Source of the DNA: Euwallacea fornicatus
Lineage: Eukaryota; Arthropoda; Insecta; Coleoptera; Curculionidae
Length of the DNA stretch: 64,000 nt
Reading direction: 5' to 3'
Assembly: GCF_040115645.1 (NCBI RefSeq)
Contig: NC_089547.1
Location: 5,704,001-5,768,000, forward strand
Shown in pieces: positions 34,497 through 46,364 of this stretch (positions within the stretch are counted from its first letter, which is position 1; every line of letters begins with the position of its first letter). The notes under the pieces were generated by a model. That model saw only the letters and a program-made list of their open reading frames with translations. It searched no databases and was not told the origin of the DNA. Both the position numbers and the translations under genes were made by a program.

Positions 34497-36772
34497 CAGT
34501 GAAAGTCGCGAATAACGACGTCGCTCAAGGTAACAAGTCGCACATAGCGACGGAAATTCGAACACTCGATTGGTCGGATTTACATTTACCCCATTGTAAA
34601 AAAGTCGTTTTTAACGTCCGCAAAAAGCTATTTTTGGTGGTTTACTAGGCGGATATAATGACACTACGGGACATATTATACGATAGTGATTTTCGTGTGA
34701 AGTCGAAACTACCAGTATTCTTTGAGAAGTCATTTAAAAATGATCGACATTTTTGAAAAAGCTGTGGCATGGCGGTTTTATAGGCAAATCCCAGAAATTT
34801 TTAATATACACTTTTGACACGCCTATGTATGTATTGTTGTGGTTTTTCTACGATTTGTTTATAAAGCTGGTAAAACACCGCTTTTTTTATAAGTTTCGGC
34901 TTCCTTTTGCGGAATTTCTAATAGCCGTGTCATCTTCATATTGCAATTATTGTAAATGGACAAAAATCAATTTCTTTCGGTCATTCACCAGCACCATGCA
35001 ACGAAAACTATGACAAAGGTTTGTTGATTTAAGCCAAAGAATCTAAGTTGTTTATGCGTCGATGTATTTATTTATATTTTGTGTTGATAAATTGCTCGAA
35101 GAAATTCATTTTTTGTACAAGAGTAGCGAGAATAAGAATTGTCTAGAAAATTCTCGAGTTGTAAGAGAGGGTTATATAAATAACAGACCATGTCCGCTAT
35201 ATTTATTCAACTTGTTTACGTTATTGCAATTTTGTCATGTTTTAAAAAATTACTTCAAGAAAGAAAAATTTTGTTCGTGGAAGAGAAAAGTATAATAATT
35301 TTCAAACTTGAAGCGGGTGAAAGGAACAATGCCGTTACTAATGAGTCGTACTTATCGCATTCGACTGTTTTTATAATTTGCATCGACCGAAAACATATCA
35401 AAAATCCGTTTAATGAAAATTTGTTGCGAAAGAAAAAATTTAAGTATTGGATGACTTAAATTTTTTCATGAGGATATTCATCAGGCACTATTTAAGCGAC
35501 TTAACAAACGAAATGAGTAAAGGATCAACAATCAGTGGATCAATGGGTCACAGACTAAAGTGGAACAGTTTGCCAAAATAATGAATAAATGCCCGGTATG
35601 TAAATACTAAGAAAGTTAGATTAAATGCTTCCGAGAAACACATAACATGGTGTATAGAAAAATCAGTGGTGAAGCTGCTAGCGTGCCAGTTGTAGTGACA
35701 GAAAACTGGCTCAAAACTATGTGGGCACAAATTCGAAAAAATTAGCAGGACGACGAGATTTTGAACGCAGATGAAACGTGTCTTTCCTATAAAATAACTC
35801 CGAACAAAATATTAAAATTTAAAGGAAAAAAGTGTACCGGTAGAAAAATGCTCCAGAAAAAAATTACTCTTTTTATCGATACCTATAAAACAGGATCAGT
35901 AAAACGCAAGTTGATCAGTTCTGCAATCAATCGATCAGGGTACGATAAGGTCAGTGAAAGTTCATTTTAGAAAACTGCAGCTAACAAATATTATTGAAAA
36001 AAATCAACAAAACAACGAGCATACTATTAATTTTTTGAATGCAACATCAGTGACTTCTGAAAAATGGAGCAGAGTATCACTCCAAACAATTACTGATTGA
36101 TTTAGATAAGCAAGTTTACTACTAAATACCGGTAGGTGGCGACCGAAGAGTAGGATGATCTTTAGCTCAGGTGGTAAAAAGGATAAGTAGTTATTTTGAA
36201 GAAGAAACTGATGTGATTCTTGCTGTGAGAAAAGGAAGCCTTATATTATCAGATGATTTATGGACTGATTTTGTAAATGTTGACCTTCATTTGGAAACAA
36301 ACGATGTTTTATCTGACGAACAAATTGCTCACTAAGGGCTCACCATTCAGGACATCCAAAATAAAGGTGATGATGACTCTGAGGGTGGCGAAGATTTTAC
36401 GTCACCAATCAACCGTAGTAGGCCTACAAGTTGTAGAAACCCTGAAGAGTTGCGAGCGCTACACAATTATTCCAGCAACAAATGAAATCAGATCCATAAA
36501 GAAAAAAATCGAATTGATTTATTTTAACTTACTTTACGAAAATTACAAAATATTTGAATAAATAATATGTTTTTATCATACATAAGTTAAAAGTTATATT
36601 AAACTATTTGAGTTTTATTATTTATCTGGTAATTTTTAATTTTTTAAATACATTTTTGTGCTTTTTTCGCGTTTCTTTAAACGTAAAAAAGCAAGTCTTA
36701 CTGTAACGACGGTCGGATATAACGACCCTTTTTTACTCAGTCTCTCGCCATTGTTATATTCGAATTTCGCTG
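34497..36772 (+). mobile_element. Decayed pogo/Tigger-type transposon
   Basis: The left end CAGTGAAAGTCGCGAATAACG (34497 on) matches the inverted right end, CAGCGAAATTCGAATATAAC on the minus strand from 36772. Such GTCG- and CGAA-rich ends recall Tigger elements. Inside, the plus-strand frame 35761-35970 reads NADETCLSYKITPNK followed by KFKGKKCTG, the first catalytic Asp block of the DDE_1 (pogo/jerky) transposases. Other frames from 35062 to 36560 are broken pieces of the same protein or unrelated. A TA precedes the left end, but the right flank reads AG, so the target duplication is not preserved. Confidence 0.75.
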
Positions 36773-39324
36773 AGCATATTTGCATTTTGGGAGCTTTTAG
36801 TTGGAGCATGATAGATTGTTATGTTGGGACAAAGTTCGTGTTTATTGCGAAAATTGGCAAAAACGTGCGATATTGCATAGAATGCTTATTAAATTGTTAA
36901 AACGACGAATATAGTGATTGTTAATTATTAATGTGGAAATATTTAGTATTACGCAAAATATTTCGACTTAGTTGATTATGTTCTTGAATTTAATGGTTAT
37001 GCGCGTACAATTAATATTATCGGTTGAAATTAGGACGGAGGAGGAGTAAGAGCAACTGGATCAATAAAAAATCTACATTTTGCCAATGACGTTCACTTTA
37101 CTTCGTCATTATTCTTCCCGAAAGCCTAAATCTATATTTATGCAAGATGAATTTACAGACACGCATAGTGCTTGGGACTAGAGTAATTTTAATCATATCA
37201 CACTGTATTAGGCTGTATATACTGTAATTATGATACGAGGACGTTCGGCTCAGTGTTCAATTCAATTGATTTACTGCTAACGACTTACATTCGTGGATTC
37301 CTAATTTTCTCGGAATCGTGCAACGTACTGCACTTTGCGAATAATGCTTCTTCACAGCAATTCTATTTCAAGCTATAATAACGGCGTTGCTATTAAATAT
37401 ATACGCATGCACTATGTACATACATATTGAATTTAAAGATTTCAGAATTTCCAAACATTTCTGCAGTTCGGTTCAAAACAAAGAACTGACGTAAAAAAAG
37501 TGCCCACTTTTATTTTTGGTCCAATTATTTTTATTATTTCGCCTATCCAGGATCAGAAATTGTGTCATAAACAAGCGTGTTTTCGTATCCACGTCGTTGG
37601 GACGTTTCGCTTATAGTCCAGAAGTCGATCCAAACACGTTTCGAGGTCTATTTTCATGAGAGACGGAAAGGACATGGTCCTTCATATATTTATATGGGAA
37701 ACTTTGGTACTTGTACTTCGAAAAACACCATCGGTCAGGAAGCCCCTACATATTTACAGCTTGTCGTGATATTGATCATTTGTGCATTTGACATTGCTTC
37801 GGTTTTACAGTAAATAAACTAATATTTTCCTTACAAAATTCGTAAAATTTTTAGGGGATGCGCGTCCTCGCGTTGAAACTGACCCAAATGGTGACAAAGT
37901 TTTGCATTTTTCGCTGATAAATTGCAATTTTTTTGATTTGATGTTGAACAGTGCCACATCTGTTGCCGCTTTGTTTCATATCAGGATGTGGATGCACGCA
38001 TCTCTAAATTTAAGTACCTACTTGCCCGATTGTATGCCTAGAAATAACCGACATGTAATTTATAATACTTTTTTTTTATTTTGCGAATAGTGGGATTATT
38101 TTTAGGGATTAAGTCAATCAGAAGTGTCGGTTAAATTTTGAGTATTCTATGAAAAATTTGAGACAAAAACAAAAGGCCATAAAACGCTAATAATATCAAT
38201 GAAAATTCCGATAGGCTTTCCCGCGATTTTCTAACACGTTGCGGGATTTAGCCTCGTTTAAAGCCATCGCCTCACAATAATAATAGGGACATATCATCTG
38301 TAAAGTATGCAGTATATTTCCGAGAATAATTTAGAAACACGCAGACAATTGAATTGAAAGTAGTACTTATTTTTGGCGTTAAATATGTGTTAGTTGAAGA
38401 AATGGGAGGTTCCCGTTTTAAACCGTAAAACTGTACACGAAAAATGTTCATAACGCTCCGCAGCATCGAAATTTGTTATAAAATCCATTTTAAATTAGGG
38501 GGTTGACGTTCGTTTCCGGTATAGAATACCGGAAGCGGTATTTTCCCGAAAACATCTTCAATCGATAGATCGCCTCCGCTTCAGCGCGATGTCCAAGTTT
38601 CAACTTTTTCCCAGTCGCAGTTGTCAAAATACGGACAGTGGCCCACATTCGTTGGACACCCTGTATAACAAATTAAAACGTCCAAGACAAAACGAAGCAG
38701 ACAGAATATTAACCAAATTTAATTTAATCTCCGACATTCGTTACGGAACTTGGAGTGGTAAGGCGGTAGCAGCAAAGTAATAACCCTTAGCGTTGTCTCC
38801 GTCTTCGAACCGATAACAGAAAAATAAGGGAATTTAAATTCACTCACCTTCCACAACAGCAGATAATTAAGTGTTTGAAAATATTGCGGTACCGAAAATA
38901 AACCAGAGCCACAACAGTGATGTATTTTATTTTAGTTGCGTAAGTTATGGTAGGATTTTAAATGTCAAACGACCCGAAAATTGGCAGTGGTAGTTCGATT
39001 TTCGGAAAAAAGACAACGTAAATAATTACTTAAAGCGTTGTTCTATTAAAAAATCCCACAATTTATGTTTGGTGCCTCGATGATTTCCGGAAACCGTAAA
39101 TTTTTGACTCGAGAACGTAATAATAAAGAGTCGTTTATGATTCAAACTTTCGAAATGTTGCACGTACAAAATTGTTATTTCAAACGAAACGTAAAGAAAT
39201 CAGAATCTGAATTGAAGAGGGAAAGGTCCCACGAAAATAAAAGTTTGAGGGACCCTGTATACAGTCAATATTTGCCGGAGATCAAATCTCTTTTTTCGTC
39301 GCAGAAATGTCATAATGGCCGGCC
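36773..39324. other. Intergenic DNA upstream of TAB2
   Basis: No confident gene. The perfect palindrome TTCCGGTAT-AGA-ATACCGGAA lies at 38514-38534. Two orphan transposon-end motifs (CACCCTGTATA near 38654 and ACCCTGTATA near 39250) point to old insertions. A splice acceptor (TCGTCGCAG, ending 39304) sits just before the TAB2 initiator, so at least one untranslated leader exon should lie upstream. Confidence 0.4.
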
Positions 39325-42300
39325 ATGTACGCCGGATCAAAACGGAGGTCGTCAAACGTCCGGGTCATGCAGATCTTCCATGAGTTAAAAGCGCAATTTC
39401 CCACGATTCCCGATCACATCATCACCTCCTGCATCGCGTCCCATGTCGCTTCCGAACCCCTAAAGAATCTGCAGGAGCTGGTCCTAGCCGCAGCTGCTAA
39501 AGACCAAAATCAGATGGGACGCCCTTCTTTGCAGGTACGTATTCCTCGCGTCCCCACCACTACGATTGTTTATTTTTCCTCGATTTTTGTTTTTTTTTGT
39601 AGCTCGAAACGCCTCCCTTTATCCCGACCCCGACACCTGTAGCGTCCCTCATTGAACCGAAACGAGCGTCAAGCCCAGAGAGAAGCCGAGACGATATGAA
39701 CCAGAGTGGTTCCAGTGAAGCTACAAGTAAAGAGAGCAAGTGTAGTAGTAGTAGTGCAACCAAAAGTGATGTTCCTAGTAGCGTAGCCAAGAGACCAAAC
39801 ACCTTAGACATCGTCAAAACTAGTGATCAGAATGACAGGCGACTGCAGCCCTCCGGGAAGTGCAGAGACGTGCATAAACTCTTAAACTCGCCCATCATCG
39901 CAGACAAACCCCCCAAATCCCCCTTGAGCATCCAAAGATTTGCCGTCAAACAAGTGTCCAAAAAAGAATCGCCCACCACTAAAAAAGAGACTGTTTCCAC
40001 CCCTACTCAAACAACTGAAACCCTAGTGAACAACTCTCCGATCACTAGTCCTAGCTTGAACCTTTCGGTAAATGTCAACTGTCAAATGGGACTGGTACAA
40101 AGCCCGGTGAAACCCCGCTGCACTGCAAAGGTGGATGTCACCCCCACACAGCCCTGGCTAACTCCCTCTCCTACCTTTTGTGATAATTCGTCCCCGAGGA
40201 GTTTCACCAGCGTGAATCTTACGTTGCGACCTCCTTCAGTGACCCCCCAAGACCCAATAGAGATAACCTCGCAGAATTCGAGCTTGACCTACTCGACAAG
40301 CAGTTTTGATAGGGAGAAAGGACTGCAGAGCCGATTGCAGATCACGGTGGGGCCTGGAAATGCCGGAAATGTGTCCTCGGTCAGGGCCAGGCCTAAGAGC
40401 TTCCATTTGGAAGAGAACGTGACGGATAGTCTTCCCGTGCGAGCTGGATCGATGTGCAATTTGAATACTGTAGGAACTGAGGGTATGTTGATTTTTGTAA
40501 ACTTTCGACTTGTTTTAACTTCTTGCCTCTAGAGCTATTTAACAAGTGGACGTGTCTCTGGCAGATTTTTTTTTTTTTAATTAATTATTTTTGCCACGTA
40601 GTCCGAACCTATCTTAACGGAGTAAACTTAATCAAAAATACTGCAATTTACTAATAATATGTACACTATCGCTCATATGTAAAGCAACTTTTTAAATTTA
40701 ACGTTTGTTTCTTTACCAGCATCAAATTGATAGGATCTTTCGCCAAAGTTGTTAATTAAAATTAAAAATAAATGCATCAAAGGTGAGATTTTTTTATGAT
40801 TTTTTTTTTAAGTACAAATTTAAAAAATATTCCAAAATACAAGGGTCAAAAGTAGAGCAACTAAAACATTTTTTTATAATTTAACGTACAATTAAACATT
40901 TTAATTAGTATCCAGTAGCGTGTCCTTTATTTTTTATTACTTCCAAAGATCTGTTGTTCACAGACTTTAATAGTTTGTCAATATAATCTTGAGATATTGA
41001 ATTTCTTCGAACAATTCTGATAGATTGGTTTTTTTTTCTTATAAATTCTTCTGTCAATTTCGTCCCGCAGGTTCTCTATCGGATCGATGTCAGGACCTCG
41101 GGCCGGCCAAACCGTGACATTGACGTTATGTGCACTTAACCACTCTTAAATCGATTTAGCGGTGTGTTTGGGGTCGTTGTCGTGTTTAAACGTCCATCGC
41201 AAACTCATATTTCCTTTTGCCTAGGGAAACATGTGATGTTCCGACATATCTCGATAAACATATAGATTCGTAATGCCGTCAATTTTTACTAACGAACCCA
41301 TGCCAAGCCCTCCAAAACACCCCCAAACAATAACGCCGCCACCGCCATGTTTGTTTGACCGTTGGTTTTGTATGCTTCGGGTTAAATCTTTCATTGATCG
41401 GTCTCCTTACCCAACCAGTACCATCCGATTTGAACGATTTAAATCAACTTTCATCAGAGAAATGGACATCTTTCCATTTTTCATATGACCAGTTAATATT
41501 CTTTCTCGCAAACCGCAATCTAGCCTCTCTATTTTTTTTTATATTAAAGGTTTTTCTGTTGCTCTTCTACCATATAATAAACCAGTCTCTCTTAATCTTC
41601 GTTTTATGGTACTCACTGATACAGGAACGCCCAACTCTTGTTGTGTGCTACTTGCACTCTTTAACCTATCGCAAATGGATACAAAATTTGAATTTTTCTG
41701 TCCATCACTTAATCAGTTTTTCATTTTCTGCCACACTTCGGAAGTTCATCTGAGGTTTCTCTATTTTTGAAGTTAGAAATAACCCTCATTACTATTGATT
41801 TATTTAAAATTAAATCTCTTGCAATTTTACGCTGATTTTCATCGTTTTCCAATTTTTCAAAAATTTTCTGTTTTACATCGAGTGATAAATGAACACCTCG
41901 TAGCATCTTGAAATATTTTCACTAAATAATGTTAACTGCGGGATCGATACCACGCAATAGAACAAATAAATAAGTTGGTAGCTCCAATCATGCACCATGC
42001 AAAAAATGAAATAATCTGAAAAAGGGACATAAACAAAAAATACTGAAAACATATTTCTCGCTTTACAATGCTTGGCCAAACGTCAAACACATTTTATTGA
42101 TACTGAAGAAATATTTTATTTACGGACATATTTATTTTAAATTTTTATTTCGTTGCTCTACATACGGGTGGTAGTGTAACTACTATATCTATATAATTGA
42201 TTTAAAGATAAATAATTAACCTAATTTATTAAATTAGTATTTTGTACGGCCATCTTTCGCTTCAACTACACTTTTCAAACGTTCGGACATAGAAGATACA

Positions 42301-45300
42301 ATTTTTCTTAACTAATTTAAATCAATTTTAGTCCATTTTTCCTGCAACTTGGTTGTTAATATTGTTTTATGTCTTTTAATTCTCCGTCCTTTCGTGCCGG
42401 ATACAAAACGATTAAACGAACACTTTCGTTTCTCTTGCGGGTTTTCGATTTTACCTAAAAGTTGCTGTTTGAACTGAAACCTACTTGTACCAACGAAAGA
42501 AACGTTGTCAAATACATCGCTAATTTCCTCTAAATGCAGACAATCCATAACACGTGTCAACCGTGTTCTCGTGTCCACTGCAAATTTATTTTTTAGAGTG
42601 GATTTCTTTTGTAGATTTTTTTTTGTTAAATATTCAATTGTAAACATGCAATAAAGTTGTTTCATGTTAGTTTTTCTAGTTGTTGATAAATGTTAAGGAA
42701 TCCACATTCCATCCACATGATTGTATTCATAATCCCCAGTTGCTTATGCTAACATTCGTTTTTTGAGGCATTAAATCTGAGCCTGCTGAGCGATGGGCGC
42801 ATTTTGGATGTTCTGACTAATCTTTCTTGAAACGCACTTCAGGTAACTTCTAGGGAAAGTGAATCATTTGGGAGGTTAACGTTTCAACGGGTGATTGTTT
42901 TACGTGATTATGTTCGATGATCACCTTACACTTGGTATAGCACAGTGGAACAGATGAAGCATACCCTAACACGCAGTCGATAATGACGACAGAATTGAGT
43001 GGAACAACGTTACATTTAAATAATAAATGAAAATTTAAAAGTTAATATAATTTACGATAATAAAGTCATTTTTTTTTTGCGAAAATAGTTTTTAAGGATT
43101 ATGAGACACTCGAAAATTTGCAGAAAATTTGTTCGTTGATCGTAAAAAATGCCGTTTCACAGAGAGATTTTGTAATTATCTGTCATAATCAATATCTTTG
43201 ATTCCATTCTATACAACGATTTTTCGAGTAACGAGATGTAATATGGTGAGGGCGATTTGAATTTGAGGTACACTTTAACTTAATCTACTACCAAGAATCG
43301 AAAAAACGCATCGGTAAAGTACCGCTATAAAAAGTCACCAAGTCCACTATATTTTATCTCAATCTAAGTATCTGATAAAGTTTATCAAACAAGCAGGCAA
43401 CGACATATTAAATAGATAATTACTATTGCTTAACGTGATTGTTATTATTATCCATCGCGTTATGAAATCAAATAATCCCCATTATAGAATCCTTGTTGCC
43501 ATATAAATACAGACATACAATGGTGGCCAAAGAAATAGGACCACTTAAAAAATTTCAATTTTTCATATCTATTGCTTTAGATGATAAAAAATTAAAATAA
43601 AAAACACATATAATAATAACAAAAACAATCGACAAAAACATATTTTAACGGAAAATAAATTTCCTCCGAAAAAAGGGACATTTTTTCACATTTTTATATT
43701 GCCATCTTCGTTTTCGAAACGAAGACGATTCTTCCCAAGTTCTCTCCTTTTTAATTTGTTTATGTTTAATGGCAACGGTACCTTTCGAGCTACTCGACCA
43801 TGTAAATGAACCTTCTGTAATCGCCTTTGGATAGTTCTGGAACTTATTTCCAATTTTAGGTCCTTTTGAATTTGTTCGAAGCTCACAAAAGGACTTTTTT
43901 GAGTTTCTCGCTTTATTTGGCAATCAGTCAGAACCATTGTTTTCCTCTTACGACCACGATTTTCCTGTTGTCTCCGGTAGTTGAGAGCATTTATTATGAA
44001 GGTTTTCGATCTTCCTATTTTTTGATAGATTTCACGGAGAGAATTGCCTTCATTTCTGAGTGTCCGTATCTGGAATCTTTCGGCTAAATAACAGTGGTTT
44101 TCGCGTCCCGTCCGTCCGTTCGTTCGTTTGTTCATCATTAAAATGCATCAAAATGCTTCTAAATGATTCATTACAATTACCTTTCGATTGCTGTCCCATC
44201 GACTGAAGAATTATGAAAGTCATAAACAAGTAGCGAGCTTTTACACCACTGCACTGGTCCTGTTATCACGACCACCTTAACTTTAACTGTCTGAACGGAA
44301 GAGGTACTATTCTAGTGCTTTCCGCTGTCAGGTACAATTATCAAGACTGTAGGAATATAGGACTTTAGTTCGAACGAGGTGGAATAAATTTCAATAGACT
44401 TTTTTCCGTTTTTTGAAACCAAACCAGTGGCAGCCCCATTTCTATGGCCGCCACTGTATATCAATAACAATGGGAGAAATTTTCTAAATTACGAAAGTAG
44501 ATGCCGAACTGAAGAAGTGGAAAAGGTCTCATCGCAATTCCAACTAAGAACAACATAATAAAACATCGTTTAGTGGAAAGGTGTTGTAAGCTGCAACGAA
44601 TCCAGATTTATTGCAAAGGGAGAGAGAGCCAAAACTCGTGGCGCAAAATTGAGTTTCTCAAAACATCATAAGTTAAATGACGTCTCGGTATTAGATTCGG
44701 TTACAACAAGTGTTTGAGATGTGATTTTAATCAAGGAGTCATTTACAATATCTCCGAATTAATAGTGATACAAGTAGCGGACGGCAATAAACATAGATTT
44801 GATAGGTAAAGAAACGATGGAGTCACAGAAATGTATTGAGATTCGTCACGGAGAATGCTTCCTAAGTCTCAAAAAAGCCTGAAATTTTGAAAGTTTTCCC
44901 ATTTTCAAAATAGATCGATCAAGCGAACAGAACAGTGGCGTAACACAATATTTAAGAAGACAATAAAGCGCACGTGACACTTAGGAGATAAGCGAAATTT
45001 TGAAAATATTTAGCTTATTTAACGGAGAAATCGCGACGTGCTGACCCACGTCTTTCACATCGACGTTTTCAGGCATTCCCTAAAAATCGAACGATTTGAC
45101 ATGTAGTTTTATCTTTAAAATCTCAACGGTTTTCGTCGATCCTTTTCCATTTCCTCGCATATTCGGTGGAATATTCAAAACTTTTTGGAAAATGGTTGAA
45201 AGCAACGTGAAATTATTAAAGACCGTCCACGGTCGATTAGAAATTACGACAGCAAAATGCACTTAAATCCGACTAGCCTTGTCGAAACGAAAATAACGGG

Positions 45301-46364
45301 CACGCGTTTGGTGTGGGCGGCATGTCGTCTATTTTGGTGACCGCGGGCGGATCCGCAAACACCTGATCCGCTATACCAAACAGATACCTGTGAACGGTCA
45401 GATAGTCCGGGGGTAAATAACGAACTTCGGTATCATTTTCAGTTGCTCCGATCCTTCTCAAACAACAAGCTCGGATAGACCGTCTGCAGATAGAACTTCA
45501 AACCGGTAATTCTAGGCTGGTCATAATGAGGCGGGAAGTAGACGACCTGGAAAACAAACAAAGACAGGTACACAAATGAGTGTGTTTCGTTGACAAGTTT
45601 GAATTATAAATAATGATATTTCAGATTGCCGAGAGACGAACTACCGAAGAAATGGAGAAGCAACTGCAAATGGAGATCAATCATCTGACGTACCAATGCG
45701 AGCAGCTAGCGGCTCATTTGGAGAACAGTAAGCCCTTTTTCGTCAACACAAATCCCTAGCAGTAACTAATATTTATATCCGTACAGACCAATTCTACAAC
45801 AACATCTACACAGGTCCTACAGGCCCTCTTTTGGCGCCCCAGCGTCCCTTGTCGTCCTCCTCGCGACCCGCCCAAATCGCTCGAAGAGCGGCCGAAAGGC
45901 ACCAGTTCGTGCCGCTTTTCAGTTCCCAAGATGTGGAAGGTCCTAAATGGAACTGTTCCGAGTGCACATTCCTTAATCATCCCGATCTGGACACGTGCGA
46001 ACAATGTGACATGCTCCGCGTCTACCACGGTAGGACCCGAAGGTCAGATTTGACCACTGACCCCGCCTTGCGCAGCATGCCCAATTCTATAGACTTTAAC
46101 CAATCCTTCGAAGCGTTTAAAAAGTCTTTCAATAAAGCGCTATACGGGAAGATTAAAGGGGAGTCTCGCTTAGCCCTATCCCACAGTCGGTCTGCGATGA
46201 CCACTGACGAAATACTGCGCAGAATTGATTTTAACGACAACAATAATGCCGCTCCTGACGCAAGACATAAAACTACCAATAACAGAGTTCCTCTTAATTT
46301 GAGCATTTCGGCCCCTAACGGGTTGATCGGCTATCCTATGAACACTAATCGTAGTGATGCTTAG
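39325..46364 (+). CDS. Tab2: TAB2: TAK1-binding adaptor with CUE and NZF domains
   Basis: Five exons: 39325-39534, 39603-40482, 45443-45567, 45625-45727, 45787-46364, 631 residues. An N-terminal CUE domain (VMQIFHELKAQFPTIPDHII, residues about 14-33 on) binds ubiquitin. A long Ser/Thr/Pro-rich linker follows, then a coiled coil (RIDRLQIELQ to YQCEQLAAHLEN). The NZF zinc finger (WNCSECTFLNHP, then CEQCDM) has the Thr-Phe pair used to bind Lys63-linked ubiquitin. TAB2 bridges polyubiquitin to the kinase TAK1 in the IMD and TNF-like pathways. A tail of about 115 residues follows the finger, which in vertebrate TAB2/3 is close to the C-terminus. The ATG at 39325 follows an acceptor at 39304; an upstream ATG at 39316 is out of frame. 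Intron 2 is 4960 bp and filled with transposons. Confidence 0.92.
40664..42176 (-). mobile_element. Tc1-like element with inverted ends and TA duplication, inactive
   Basis: The ends CACTATCGCTCATATGTAAA (left) and CACTACCACCCGTATGTAGA (right, minus strand) are inverted repeats followed by GCAAC, and TA flanks both sides (40662-40663, 42177-42178). The length of 1513 bp is normal for Tc1-like elements. The minus-strand transposase begins near 41906 with a helix-turn-helix (VKQKIFEKLENDENQRKIAR) and ends near 40900; WPARGPDIDPIENLRDEID near 41100 is the DDE block. Stop codons interrupt it. It lies antisense in the long TAB2 intron. Confidence 0.88.
42241..42665 (-). mobile_element. Tc1-like transposase C-terminal fragment
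   Basis: The minus-strand frame ends TTKLQEKWTKIDLN then, after one stop, LRKIVSSMSERLKSVVEAKD and GRTKY, the typical end of Tc1-like transposases (LVxSMPRRxxAVIxAKGGxTKY). The upstream part of the frame does not resemble the family, so the fragment may be rearranged or fused to other DNA. Confidence 0.6.
43518..44456 (-). mobile_element. Internally deleted Tc1-like element, 939 bp
   Basis: The ends CAATGGTGGCCAAAGAAATA and CAGTGGCGGCCATAGAAATG are inverted repeats flanked by TA on both sides (43516-43517, 44457-44458). The minus-strand frame 43686-44138 codes the N-terminal paired-like DNA-binding half (LRNEGNSLREIYQKIGRSK, SSRTIQRRLQKVHLHGRVAR). The catalytic half is missing, so this is a deletion derivative different from the element at 40664. 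Confidence 0.85.
44457..45442. other. Rest of TAB2 intron 2
   Basis: No gene or clear repeat recognised; the open frames on the minus strand (45080-45262, 45273-45461) have no signature, and the second overlaps TAB2 exon 3. Confidence 0.4.

Noticed and set aside
36160..36200. TAGCTCAGGTGGTA-like sequence resembling a tRNA D-arm
   Set aside because: No anticodon arm or T-arm follows at the right distance; lies inside the pogo remnant.
43866..44087. Plus-strand frame in the TAB2 intron
   Set aside because: Antisense shadow of the Tc1-like transposase N-terminus.
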